Shown one piece after another: positions 1 to 7,900 of a stretch of 8,544 nucleotides of DNA. A program made the translations under genes and the position numbers. The notes under the pieces were generated by a model. The model made no database searches and was not told the DNA's origin. It was given only the letters and a program-made list of their open reading frames with translations. The DNA is taken from positions 1-8,544 of the forward strand of contig JAGWZD010000071.1 in NCBI GenBank assembly GCA_018968995.1, in the 5' to 3' direction. The stretch's first letter is position 1; the number at the start of each line of letters is the position of its first letter. Source of the stretch: Bdellovibrionales bacterium. GTDB lineage: Bacteria; Bdellovibrionota; UBA1018.

Positions 1-534
1 AGTGGAGCTTCTCATAATATCAAAAGCCATCACAATGTGGGTGGACTTCCCGAGGGGCATCGGTTCATTCTGGTCGAGCCTTTAAGAGAATTTTTCAAAG
101 ATGAAGTGCGCGAAATTGGAAGGATTCTCGGAATTCAATCGGAAGCCATTGATCGACATCCCTTTCCAGGCCCAGGGCTTGCGATTCGCTGCCTAGGGGA
201 GATGACCCCAGAGCGAATCGAGGTTCTCAGAAAAGCCGATGATCTGTTTATCGGGGAACTTAGGCGCCGGGGGCTTTACTCGAAGACTTGGCAGGCCTTT
301 TGTGTGCTCTTACCCGTATCGACGGTGGGTGTGATGGGGGATTCGCGCTCTTATGAGAATGTGCTCGCACTTCGGGCAGTGAGCTCAACCGACGCCATGA
401 CCGCTGAGGCGTCGCGCTTACCGCTCGAAGAGCTCTGCGAGATCGCCAACCGCATCGTGAATCAAGTCAAAGGGGTAAACCGAGTGGTCTATGACCTCAC
501 CGGAAAACCGCCAGCAACCATTGAATGGGAATAG
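1..534 (+). CDS. guaA: GMP synthase (glutamine-hydrolysing), C-terminal part; 5' end outside window
   Basis: This is the last 177 codons of GMP synthase, the cytoplasmic enzyme that aminates XMP to GMP using glutamine and ATP in the last step of de novo guanine nucleotide synthesis. The frame is open from base 1. It starts in the lid/XMP-binding stretch ([11 protein letters not shown]) and continues through [13 protein letters not shown], the [11 protein letters not shown] segment, [11 protein letters not shown] and the invariant C-terminal KPPATIEWE. These match the C-terminal dimerisation domain of bacterial GuaA almost motif for motif. The family is about 510-525 aa, so the glutamine amidotransferase domain and most of the ATP pyrophosphatase domain lie upstream. 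The GTG at position 37 is an internal Val codon (the V of HHNVGG), not the true start. The reading frame is intact to TAG at 532-534. The next gene begins eight bases later, so the two may be co-transcribed. Confidence 0.97.
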   Translation, partial: SGASHNIKSHHNVGGLPEGHRFILVEPLREFFKDEVREIGRILGIQSEAIDRHPFPGPGLAIRCLGEMTPERIEVLRKADDLFIGELRRRGLYSKTWQAFCVLLPVSTVGVMGDSRSYENVLALRAVSSTDAMTAEASRLPLEELCEIANRIVNQVKGVNRVVYDLTGKPPATIEWE

Positions 535-537
535 GAG
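533..537 (+). promoter_or_regulatory. Ribosome binding site of the DUF481 gene
   Basis: AGGAG overlaps the guaA stop codon and lies five bases before the ATG at 543. This spacing is near ideal and decides the start at 543 rather than the in-frame ATG at 525, which lies inside guaA and would add six residues ahead of the signal peptide. Confidence 0.75.
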
Positions 538-542
538 TCTTC

Positions 543-1265
543 ATGCGTAAATTCGAACCAAGCGTTTTACTGGCAGTATTATGGATGCCATTTCTGACAG
601 TGTCAGCAGTGGCTGGGCAACTCACAGATGAGACTGAAGTGGGAATGGTCATCACGGGTGGCAATTCTAAATCGAGCACCTTGCACGTGAAGCAGGCCAA
701 TGTGCTTGAAAGCGGTTCGCGCAAGTTAAAGTTCGGCGGAAATTATCTGAACACCACGACTCGGGGCATCCTGGATGCTCGAAGCTGGTTACTCGCACTA
801 CGCTATGAGCAGGCTTTTCGACCCTCTTTAGGGTTTTATTTGGGTCAGGGTGTGGAGAGCAATATTTTCGCTGGATACGTGCAGCGATGGAATTCGGACG
901 CGGGCGCCCAGGCTGTTTTTATCAAAGAACCGAAGGCGAACTGGCTGGGAGAGGTGGGTTACCGTTATACGATTGAAAATGGAATCTTGGGTAACCAGGA
1001 AAAGAGTGGGTTCTTGCGGTTTTTTACTGAGGTCTCAAGAGAGTTTAAGGCCAACGTTTCAGGAAAAATCGCTGCTGAATTTTTACCGCGCCTGTCGCAG
1101 TTCAGTGATTATCGCCTGAATCTCGAACCTTCTATCCAGGCGATGCTCAATGAGTGGCTTTCGCTGAAAGTAGGTTACGAGATTCGCTACATAAATGAGC
1201 CCCTTCCCGGTGCTCAGTATAAGACCGATACGGTTTTCTCGACAGCGCTGGTGGCTAAGTTTTAG
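543..1265 (+). CDS. DUF481 family outer-membrane beta-barrel protein
   Basis: A 240-aa exported protein that resembles the DUF481 (YdiY-like, 'putative salt-induced outer membrane protein') family. The start at 543 follows an AGGAG and gives a classic signal peptide: MRK, then a hydrophobic core (VLLAVLWMPFLTV), then small residues at SAVAG, with cleavage likely around residues 22-25. The mature part shows the family opening (EVGMVITGGNSKSSTL, about residues 33-48). Alternating polar/hydrophobic beta strands follow (GEVGYRYTIENG, LSLKVGYEIRYINEP), and the protein ends in Val-Ala-Lys-Phe. A terminal aromatic residue is the usual signal for insertion by the BAM complex. The family has no firmly established function, and the salt-induction label should not be transferred. 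The gene is eight bases downstream of guaA and may ride on its transcript. Family call fairly secure; role unknown. Confidence 0.85.
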   Translation: MRKFEPSVLLAVLWMPFLTVSAVAGQLTDETEVGMVITGGNSKSSTLHVKQANVLESGSRKLKFGGNYLNTTTRGILDARSWLLALRYEQAFRPSLGFYLGQGVESNIFAGYVQRWNSDAGAQAVFIKEPKANWLGEVGYRYTIENGILGNQEKSGFLRFFTEVSREFKANVSGKIAAEFLPRLSQFSDYRLNLEPSIQAMLNEWLSLKVGYEIRYINEPLPGAQYKTDTVFSTALVAKF

Positions 1266-1280
1266 CGAGCTGATGAATCA

Positions 1281-2624
1281 TCAAAAACCCTGAATACCGA
1301 GCATTTTCTGCTCGAGGGTTTTGATTCGAGGATCGCTTGGTGCGACGTCCTTGAGATATTTTAAGGCGGCTAAGGCCTGGGGCTGAGCGCTGGCGAGCGC
1401 AGTATTGGCCGGTGTCTTAGCGCTTTGTTTCAGAATAGAAAGCGAGCTTTCACTGAGCTGGAAGTAGTTCTCAGGATTTCCGGGTTGAATGGTCGTTTTT
1501 GCAATGATCTTCGCAATAGACTCAGCAGATGAGGAGAGAGGTGAGGCAGAGTCCTTAGTCTGGGCCCGAAGCCATTCCAGCTGAGGCTCGAGACGAGAGC
1601 TGACTTCTAAAGAGCGAACGATTTTCTCAAAGACCTCAAAATCCTTTTGGGGTGTTTTCGTCAGAGTTCGAATTTTTAAAGTAAAATTTTGTTGTGAGCC
1701 TTCTGGCGTAAGCAGGACCATTCGATGAATCGTGCTATCAGGAGTCGTTGCTGAAATTTCAACTCCAACTGCGCGAGTTTCGGAATCCTCGACGCGAGAG
1801 CCCACTTCGATCCATCGCGCAGACCAGTCTCTCGCTGGCGTGCCTTCAGGAATCATGTTTTCAGTGAGGATCGGAAAAATACTGTGCCTCAGGCGTAGGC
1901 ATCGGATGGAAAACCGAGTAGCGAAGTCTTCCGTGAGTAGGCATTGACGGATTTTAGATCGTCGACCTCGAAACATTTTAGGTGTTCGGGGCCCTGAGAT
2001 CACCAGACGATTTCCAGAAGGAGGCAAACTCATGAGGATCTCAGGTGGAAAATGATCTGGGGGCCCTTTGCCGTAAGGTAACTGGTAGGTTACGGGCTGG
2101 CCTTCGATGAGATGCGGGAAGGCGCCTAAGGTGTAGTACATGGGAAGTGTTGAAAAGTTCAGTTCGGTTTCAGCAGGCCGATAGGGTTCAAGAATGTCGA
2201 GTTTAAAGCGTTGAAGCATCGGGTGATACTCGATCAAAAACAGGGTCGTCAGTGCACTCACGATGATCAGAAAAGTCGTGACCAGAAGGTTTCCGATATT
2301 TTTTCCAGCATTTGAGCGCACTTCCAGAGTGCCCTGCTCATTTCGCTGAATGCCCCAGAGCCGCTGCCCGAAAGTTTGTCCAAAAGCCAGAACCGCGCCG
2401 AAAGAAAAGACTAGGGACCAGGCCATCCAAAGCAGCAGGGTTTTTAGGCTGGGAATAAGCGGCTGCGCTAAAACGACGGTTGTGAATACCGGCCCTAAAA
2501 GATGAATCGGAGAGTCGGCAAGAAGAGCAAGAAGGCGCTTCCAGCGAGTGGGGTTCTTTTGGAACGTGGCGTGTCCACGTACGTTGGGCCCCGCCTCGAA
2601 TGAGCCCTCAACAGGGGTCTGCAT
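1281..2624 (-). CDS. RDD-like integral membrane protein with large C-terminal extracytoplasmic domain
   Basis: A 447-aa protein of no recognised gene name. The first ~130 residues look like an RDD domain. An Arg-rich entry to helix 1 contains an Asp (RWKRLLALLADSP, about residues 27-39), helix 2 spans about 63-81, the FGQTFGQRLWGIQ motif (81-93) follows, and helix 3 is at about 111-131. The positive-inside rule puts the N-terminus and the GQRLWGIQR loop in the cytoplasm and the remaining ~310 residues in the periplasm. That part holds two cysteines (228 and 242) that could pair, and a segment ending FEVFEKIVRSLEV (329-341), reminiscent of PsbP/DUF1795-type domains. A helical, Ala-rich tail (about 404-441) could be one TPR-like hairpin. 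No good Shine-Dalgarno precedes the ATG (only an A-rich AAAAGA). The gene is convergent with the DUF481 gene (15 bases apart) and divergent from the Lcl_C cluster. RDD proteins are often guessed to be transporters, but nothing here supports a substrate. Confidence 0.75.
   Translation of the reverse strand: MQTPVEGSFEAGPNVRGHATFQKNPTRWKRLLALLADSPIHLLGPVFTTVVLAQPLIPSLKTLLLWMAWSLVFSFGAVLAFGQTFGQRLWGIQRNEQGTLEVRSNAGKNIGNLLVTTFLIIVSALTTLFLIEYHPMLQRFKLDILEPYRPAETELNFSTLPMYYTLGAFPHLIEGQPVTYQLPYGKGPPDHFPPEILMSLPPSGNRLVISGPRTPKMFRGRRSKIRQCLLTEDFATRFSIRCLRLRHSIFPILTENMIPEGTPARDWSARWIEVGSRVEDSETRAVGVEISATTPDSTIHRMVLLTPEGSQQNFTLKIRTLTKTPQKDFEVFEKIVRSLEVSSRLEPQLEWLRAQTKDSASPLSSSAESIAKIIAKTTIQPGNPENYFQLSESSLSILKQSAKTPANTALASAQPQALAALKYLKDVAPSDPRIKTLEQKMLGIQGF
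1284..1322. terminator. Possible bidirectional intrinsic terminator
   Basis: CGAGCA (1298-1303) and TGCTCG (1309-1314) form a perfect 6-bp stem with a 5-base loop. Beyond an unpaired GAATAC on one side, outer arms AAAACCCT (1284-1291) and AGGGTTTT (1315-1322) can pair or supply A/T tracts on either strand. It lies just past the stop of the DUF481 gene and inside the last codons of the convergent RDD gene. That is the position expected for a shared terminator of two tail-to-tail genes. The 6-base bulge and short T tract make it weaker than a textbook terminator. Confidence 0.4.
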
Positions 2625-2746
2625 TCTTTTATTTTAAACGAGCTGAGATCGGATAGGGCGTTTCTGAATAAAAAATAGTGTGTCAGAGGCGACACCTGTC
2701 CATATCTCTACAGTTGCCGGAAAACGATGCCGATCTAGTCTAAGAG
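2625..2746. promoter_or_regulatory. Divergent intergenic region, presumed to hold two promoters
   Basis: This 122-base spacer separates the starts of the RDD gene (minus) and the lipoprotein gene (plus), so both promoters should lie here unless they extend into coding sequence. It has an A-rich tract (about 2668-2676) and a short inverted repeat GTGTC/GACAC (2680-2684 and 2691-2695). The best plus-strand sigma70-like pair I can find is TTGCCG (2714-2719) and TAGTCT (2736-2741) with a 16-base spacer, a weak match. It would place the transcript start at or after the ATG at 2747. No convincing minus-strand promoter was found. Confidence 0.3.
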
Positions 2747-4975
2747 ATGATGTACGTATTCGGAGCGCTGGTTTTCAGCGTCAGGAGAGTGGCGTTTTCT
2801 TTGGGGCAAGCTTTTGCTCCCCGCTATTTCTCGTTCCTCGCGCTCATCACGACAGTCAGCTTTTTGGCAGGCTGCTACAACGTCACCATCAATCCACAAG
2901 GATCGACGAGCGCCGTGAAGACGATGCCGGTTTGCCAGGTAGGCCAGGTCGATGTGACCGGTTTTGGCTTAGTGCCTAAGGTGCAAAATGCTCCGTGCTT
3001 AGTGAGTGACTCGGTTTACGCCTATGCCGAACCTTATGGGGGAAGGAAGGCGATATTTGGGCCCGACGAGAAAGATAAGACGATTTATCTCGAACTCAAA
3101 CCCTCGGGAGATTCGGACGAGAAAGGAGTTCGAGAGCTCGCTGCACAACTTCCTGAAGGGTGGTATTCGGGACAAGAAAATATTGAAGTTCGTGTTCCAG
3201 ACACGCTGAAATCCTCGCATCTCGCCCTTTCCAAAAAATTACTGGGCATTCAGGGCACCTTAGAGAACGCGGAGAAAATTCCTCTCTGTGGTTCCTCCTT
3301 AGATGACCCCAATGGCCAGCCTTTTGACTGGACGATTGCATCAGGCTCTGGTCGCAAAGATATTAGTGCCTGCATTATTCCGAAGGACTGGGTCATTTAT
3401 GATCGGATTCAAGGGGGCAGAGGGGCCAATTGTGCTTTTGGTCCAGGATTTAAGCTGACCGTTCCAAATAGCGAAGGACGACCTTACGATGAGAGGTCCT
3501 TGCTTCCAGAATGTTGGCTTCCGCCCTCAACTTCGCCGATCGTTCTGTCGTCTCAACCGCTTTCGAATTGTACTGCCGTTGGTGCAGGTGCGGAGATTGT
3601 TAACCGGCCCTGTATTGTTCAAGGCCTGGCCATGGGCTCGGCGTCTGCGGCACCTTCACCATTTGTGTTGAGCAAGCGCTACGGGGGGCGAGAGGATGAA
3701 TGTAATCTCCAAGATCCTTCGGGTTCGGGAACGGTGATGGGGGGCTGCTTCCTGCAAACTGGCGGTGACCCTATTTACTTGAAAGCAAAGTCCGGAAGCA
3801 CGGTTCCGGATTGCCCGCTCAGTTACGATACCGGCACCGAGCAATCTCCCGAGGACCTAGGTGCCATCCTCCAGCGCCGCGGCTTCGATAAATGTCGAGT
3901 TCCCGCAGAGGTGAATCGCCCCGCAGCCATTTCCTTTACCACTGACGCCTACCTGGGACGAAAAAAAATATGCCCGAAAGGGGCCTTTCCAGGCCTTGCG
4001 CCACAAAACACTAATCTCGCTCAATTTTCGTGTTTTGTGCCCGAGTCTTATAAGGCAACCGACTTCGATTCTGCTCTGATTCCAGAAAATATTCGAGAAG
4101 GAGCCGTGATTTTGGGGGTGGTCGGGTCTTACTCCGGAGAAGACGGTTGGGGAGCCGGACTGGCGCGAACGCCTGGCAATATGCCTCGCTTGGGTCAGGA
4201 GGTAAACGTTTTGGCGAATGCCAATGCAACGGAGCTCGAGAAGTCTCGTGCAGATTTTGGTGTCCGAGAAGTTCCGGTGATCAGTGCCGAAGTGATCACA
4301 GATGAGCGCAGCTTATCAGCAGGCGGAGAGCCCCTCGCGGTTGAACGTCAGAAAAGCAATGTGGTGACTTGTGGTCTCAAAGGAAGCGCCGCTGATCGGA
4401 TTGCCGATTGTAATAAAATTTTCGGTCGAGAAGCAACTTATGATGGGGGCTTTAATGGGCAGGCCGGCGAGGGCACCTGGAGCTTGGTGGCGAGAGACAG
4501 TGCAGCGCTCGAGATGTGGAGAGACAATCGAACGGGTCTTCTTTGGACCTCCGTATTAAGAATGAGTGCAGCCTCGCCGAACGACCCGTTTTTGGCCAAT
4601 TGGTGTGAAGCCGCCGGAAGCACTGAAGGGGTATGTCAAGAGCTGAACCCATCGAGTCTCAGCTTTTGTTTGAATTCAGATACCGTTCGTCAACCCGTGC
4701 TGATGGGGTTGAGTTCCGCAGAGTGGCGACTTCCCACTCAGTTCGACTACGATATCGCTCTTTATAATGGTTTAGGTCGCGTGATGCAGGATTTTGAAAA
4801 ACCCCTAGCAGGCACCCAGCTGAACGAGTGGACGGGAAGTGCTCAGCCCTTGACGAATCGTCCCATCTCACCGCCGGACACCGGCGGATTGATGGTCACG
4901 TTGAATCCTGGGGATTGGACCCATGGGTTTGCGCTGAAGTCCGATAGAAGGAGGTTTCGATGCGTCGGAAGATAA
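2747..4975 (+). CDS. Cysteine-rich lipoprotein with C-terminal Lcl_C (DUF1566)-like domain
   Basis: A 742-aa exported lipoprotein of unknown role. The lipobox is FLAGC with Cys43 as the lipidated residue; Tyr at +2 favours outer-membrane sorting. Residues 63-429 hold four cysteine-framed units, each with a Gly-Gly-Arg-like core (YGGR 97-100, GGR 223-225, YGGR 312-315, LGR 403-405). An IRxGxVILGVVG module follows at 449-460, then a linker. The Lcl_C-like domain is 591-742: WRDNRTGLLW, NWC (618-620), EWRLPT (659-664), NEWT (693-696) and the terminal RFRCVGR. Mature cysteines besides Cys43 number 20, fitting disulfide bonding outside the cytoplasm. The start is uncertain. ATG 2747 has an AAGAG directly abutting it, while TTG 2801 follows AGGAG (2783-2787) and would leave a normal 24-residue leader and a 724-aa product. 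Lcl_C domains occur in surface proteins such as the Legionella collagen-like adhesin, so a surface-binding role is plausible but inferred. Heads a likely operon. Confidence 0.85.
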   Translation: MMYVFGALVFSVRRVAFSLGQAFAPRYFSFLALITTVSFLAGCYNVTINPQGSTSAVKTMPVCQVGQVDVTGFGLVPKVQNAPCLVSDSVYAYAEPYGGRKAIFGPDEKDKTIYLELKPSGDSDEKGVRELAAQLPEGWYSGQENIEVRVPDTLKSSHLALSKKLLGIQGTLENAEKIPLCGSSLDDPNGQPFDWTIASGSGRKDISACIIPKDWVIYDRIQGGRGANCAFGPGFKLTVPNSEGRPYDERSLLPECWLPPSTSPIVLSSQPLSNCTAVGAGAEIVNRPCIVQGLAMGSASAAPSPFVLSKRYGGREDECNLQDPSGSGTVMGGCFLQTGGDPIYLKAKSGSTVPDCPLSYDTGTEQSPEDLGAILQRRGFDKCRVPAEVNRPAAISFTTDAYLGRKKICPKGAFPGLAPQNTNLAQFSCFVPESYKATDFDSALIPENIREGAVILGVVGSYSGEDGWGAGLARTPGNMPRLGQEVNVLANANATELEKSRADFGVREVPVISAEVITDERSLSAGGEPLAVERQKSNVVTCGLKGSAADRIADCNKIFGREATYDGGFNGQAGEGTWSLVARDSAALEMWRDNRTGLLWTSVLRMSAASPNDPFLANWCEAAGSTEGVCQELNPSSLSFCLNSDTVRQPVLMGLSSAEWRLPTQFDYDIALYNGLGRVMQDFEKPLAGTQLNEWTGSAQPLTNRPISPPDTGGLMVTLNPGDWTHGFALKSDRRRFRCVGR
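2933..4033 (+). repeat. Four degenerate cysteine-framed protein repeats
   Basis: Within the lipoprotein the pattern recurs as a Cys, then a second Cys followed by two mostly aliphatic residues, then a [Y/Q/L]xGR core, then a Cys, and then a Cys followed by Phe or Trp. The cysteines are 63/84 (unit 1, lacking the second pair), 181/209/229/256 (unit 2), 275/289/319/334 (unit 3) and 356/383/409/429 (unit 4). The units run about 60-120 residues and are too diverged to see as DNA repeats. I do not recognise a named family. Confidence 0.55.
4871..4887 (+). repeat. GC-only hairpin near the 3' end of the lipoprotein gene
   Basis: CCGCCGG (4871-4877) and CCGGCGG (4881-4887) are exact reverse complements round a 3-base ACA loop. 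It encodes part of the Ser-Pro-Pro-Asp-Thr-Gly-Gly stretch of the Lcl_C-like domain, about 70 bases before the next start codon. A 7-bp stem could arise by chance in a window this long, so function is unproven. Confidence 0.3.
4948..4954 (+). promoter_or_regulatory. Ribosome binding site of the 1112-aa gene, embedded in the upstream gene
   Basis: AAGGAGG is a full anti-SD complement, five bases before the ATG at 4960. It lies inside the coding sequence of the preceding lipoprotein, where the same bases form part of three consecutive Arg codons (AGA AGG AGG, 4946-4954). This strongly supports the start at 4960. Confidence 0.85.
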
Positions 4976-7900
4976 TCCCTTCTATCCGTTTTGCGCTCCT
5001 GAGTTCGCTGACAGTAGCGTCTTTTTGTGGGTCTGCTTCAGCTTCCTCATCATTCAAGTACCCTGCGTGCGCCATGAATCAGTTGACCGTGGAAGCTTGC
5101 GTCCTTAATTCAGATCAGCAGGCTTTTATTCACGAACTGGAGTTTGGTGGGCGCCAAGACGTTCCGTTTCTTGGAATTAACGCTCCCGAGCGAACTCCAG
5201 CGTCAGGTGCTGTGGCGCCCCCTGATGCCTCAATGAGTTGGTTGGATTCTGGGTTTGAAGATGTAGCTCGATGGCGGATTCCCGCAGCGGGCTATTATAA
5301 AAATATCGATTTGCGATTGAAATTCAGTTCGATGTTAACACCTGCAGAGATTCGAAAAGATGTGAGTCTCTGGGGAATGACTGGAGCGTTTGATGCCTCA
5401 GGAGCGGCCAAACCATGTCAGTGGAGTGCTTTGAATAAAGTGGTCGCTAATGCTGAACAGTGTGTTCTGCAAAAGGGTTCTTTTAGTCAGCCAGCGCTCT
5501 CGGCTTCGCTGATGAACAAAAATAGTCTTTATCCAAATAATTTAACCTTTTGGATGGAAAGCTCGGCGCGCATTCCTCTCGAGAGAAGAGGCCTCAGCGG
5601 GTCCAGCGTTCAGTGTCCTTCTACTGCTCAAAATCCAGTCGATTTTCGGGCACTGACCCCGGATGGATATCAACCGCCACCAGGTTGCTTGCTGAGGCTT
5701 ATTTCCCCGGATCGACCGCTCACCTTTCAGTCGGATTGCTCGGTGACTGGAGCGACGCCTCGAGTCGACTTAAGTTGTAGCTCAGCCTCTACACCTCCAC
5801 GAGATTATTCCTATTGTTGGGATAAAACCGAATTCTCATCGTGTGCGTGGATCACTGAAATGCACAAGAGCCCCGTTTTGAAGCATGGATTTTATTATCA
5901 TACTTCTGGAAGCGCGCCGCCTTTGCGTCCCCATTTCGGAATTCGCTCTAACGCCTCTCGTTCATATAGTACAACTACCAGTTCCTTTCCATTCATGCCG
6001 TTGGTGCGCTTTTATCCAGTTACGGCGGGCTATCGGGTTTTAGCCAAGCAAAGAGCCGAGGAACTGCCGCTCATTCGCTATAATCATACAGATCTTTTTG
6101 GCCAGACATTATTACTGAAGCCAGGATCCACAGTCACCTTGACGCCTGAGATTCTCAACTCGGCTCAGCGTGGTAATTTATTGGATTGCACCGTCTATCA
6201 CTTCCGGGGAACTGGTTCCAATGGGATGTCGGTCACGTCTTCCCTCAGGGCTACTGCTGGGGAGGTGTCTCTACAGGAAATTGGAGAAGGCGCCTCTTAT
6301 GGATCCGGGTCAGCTGTTCAGATTACGCCTGTCACGAGCCCCACTAATTCGAAATTGTCGGTTCTTGTAGATAAGTCTTGTAAGCTGACTTTGACTTTGG
6401 CCCCAAACGCAAAACCTGGCGCGCTTTTACCTCTATCGGTAGTGCCCACAGGGGCACTACGAGACGGATCTTCTGCCGACGGAGCGCCGTTTGATTTAAT
6501 GATTCAAGCTGACTCCACGAGCACTCCGGGAGTGATTGCCTCCGATTTAGAGATGGCGACGCCCTATCTTTACTCTCAGCCTCTTGCGAGAAATCTCTGC
6601 AAGATCGACTTGGGAGCAAATGCTTCCACTTCGGCATCAATCGCGCCTGGAAAAAGCGGTTGTTTTCTGGATCTCACGGATCCCAATTCGTCGGCGACTC
6701 AATCTGCCATTTCTTTTTTGAATGCCAATCAAACAGCGTCGTTTTTTGCGCAGAGCGAGTTGAACCAGTGCACCACGGACACGTCAAAGCGGGTTCCTGC
6801 GGGAGTCACTTGCCTGGCTCAGCCTGGACAAACAGTGACCACTGAGCCGTACAATGGCCGGGGCACCGAGTGTCAAGTAGGTGTGGTCGTCAGAAATAGT
6901 CCTGTTCCGTTGAATAATTGCTGGCTCAAAAACGGAGAGTACGAAAAGGGCACTGATACAGCCTGTCCTGTTCCATCGTCCAATGGCAATTACGCCAATG
7001 TGAATTACCAGAACCCAACAATTTTTTCTATCGATAATCAAGAGTTTCCTCGAATACCTCCAGGCGTGAATAAGGTTCCGACTACGAGCCTCGAGTTTGG
7101 ATATGGTTCGGCTCTCAATGGATGCACCATTAACGCAGAGGATGCCAAAGGTCGTTACTTGATGGCCACTCCCATGGGCAGCCGCTTCAAGCCCTGCGAG
7201 GAAGGTAAGCAACCTAAGAATTGCTGGATGTTTGCGCGACGAGCCGATTTGAGCACCGTACAAACAGAGGCGATCAATCAATTTGGCCAAACTTTCTTAT
7301 TCCCTGGTAGTAGGCTCTCTATTCCAGGATTTGGTGCAGTGGTGACCAAAGATAAAATCCGAAAAGGGGTGTCTATCTTCGGTGTGGAAGGCGATGCCAA
7401 AGGAGCCGCTAGTGAGTTTGGAAGCGGAATTTATCGAATGATTACTTCAGGGACGGTGGATTCTTCCCGCCTCACGTATTCCGATGAAACTAAAGTATTG
7501 GGTAGACTGCCCTATTCGCCCAAGCATCTAGCTGTTCCTCCCGTGTATGGAGTAGAAAGTGTAGTAACTTCCAGCTCCAGGCGCGTGAATCGCGCCAATT
7601 GGAACTCTAATGTTCATGTTTGCAATGATCTGAAAGCCTGTCGTGGGGCTTTTCAAGGCATTGCAACCGCATCGAACTTGGAAGCTTGCGATGAGGGAAT
7701 TTGTTGGAATGGTGAAAAAAAGGGGGCTGCAGGAGAGGGCAAATGGCAACTGCAGAAGCGCATCTGTACACCGCAGCGGTGTCATGAGGTTTGGAAAGAT
7801 CTATCCTCGCTTCTCAGCTGGAGCACGCTTGTAGGTCAAGAAGGCTCGTCGCCCAAAAGATTTAACTGGTGTCAGGCTTCAGGCGCGAACGTCAGTGAGA

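Noticed and set aside
525..542. In-frame ATG 525 as the start of the DUF481 gene
   Set aside because: It lies within guaA without an SD, and the extra residues would sit before a complete signal peptide starting at 543.
1271..1283. TGATGA/TCATCA inverted repeat between the convergent genes as a terminator
   Set aside because: The centre is a single base, so only a 5-bp AT-rich stem can form, and no T tract follows on either strand. The hairpin at 1284-1322 is better.
2680..2695. GTGTC/GACAC inverted repeat as an operator
   Set aside because: Five-base arms with a 6-base loop occur often by chance, and nothing else points to a regulator site.
2680..2979. 99-aa plus-strand open frame starting in the intergenic region
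   Set aside because: It overlaps the lipoprotein gene in another frame, and its product is Arg-rich and low in recognisable structure, as expected of a shadow frame.
3230..3262. KLLGIQG in the lipoprotein resembling the KMLGIQGF end of the RDD protein
   Set aside because: The match is seven residues in unrelated contexts with different codons; it is most likely coincidence. In the lipoprotein it fits better as a degenerate IRxGVxIxG module.
5008..5032. Cys23 of the 1112-aa protein as a lipidation site
   Set aside because: Phe at -1 is not tolerated in a lipobox, and a good Ala-x-Ala type I cleavage site follows at 26-28.
6784..7290. 168-aa open frame on the minus strand
   Set aside because: It is opposite a well-supported coding region with recognisable motifs; its product has no signal, domain or SD I can support.
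7580..7596. GGCGCG/CGCGCC inverted repeat with 5-base loop
   Set aside because: A 6-bp stem inside coding sequence with no T tract is expected by chance several times in this window.
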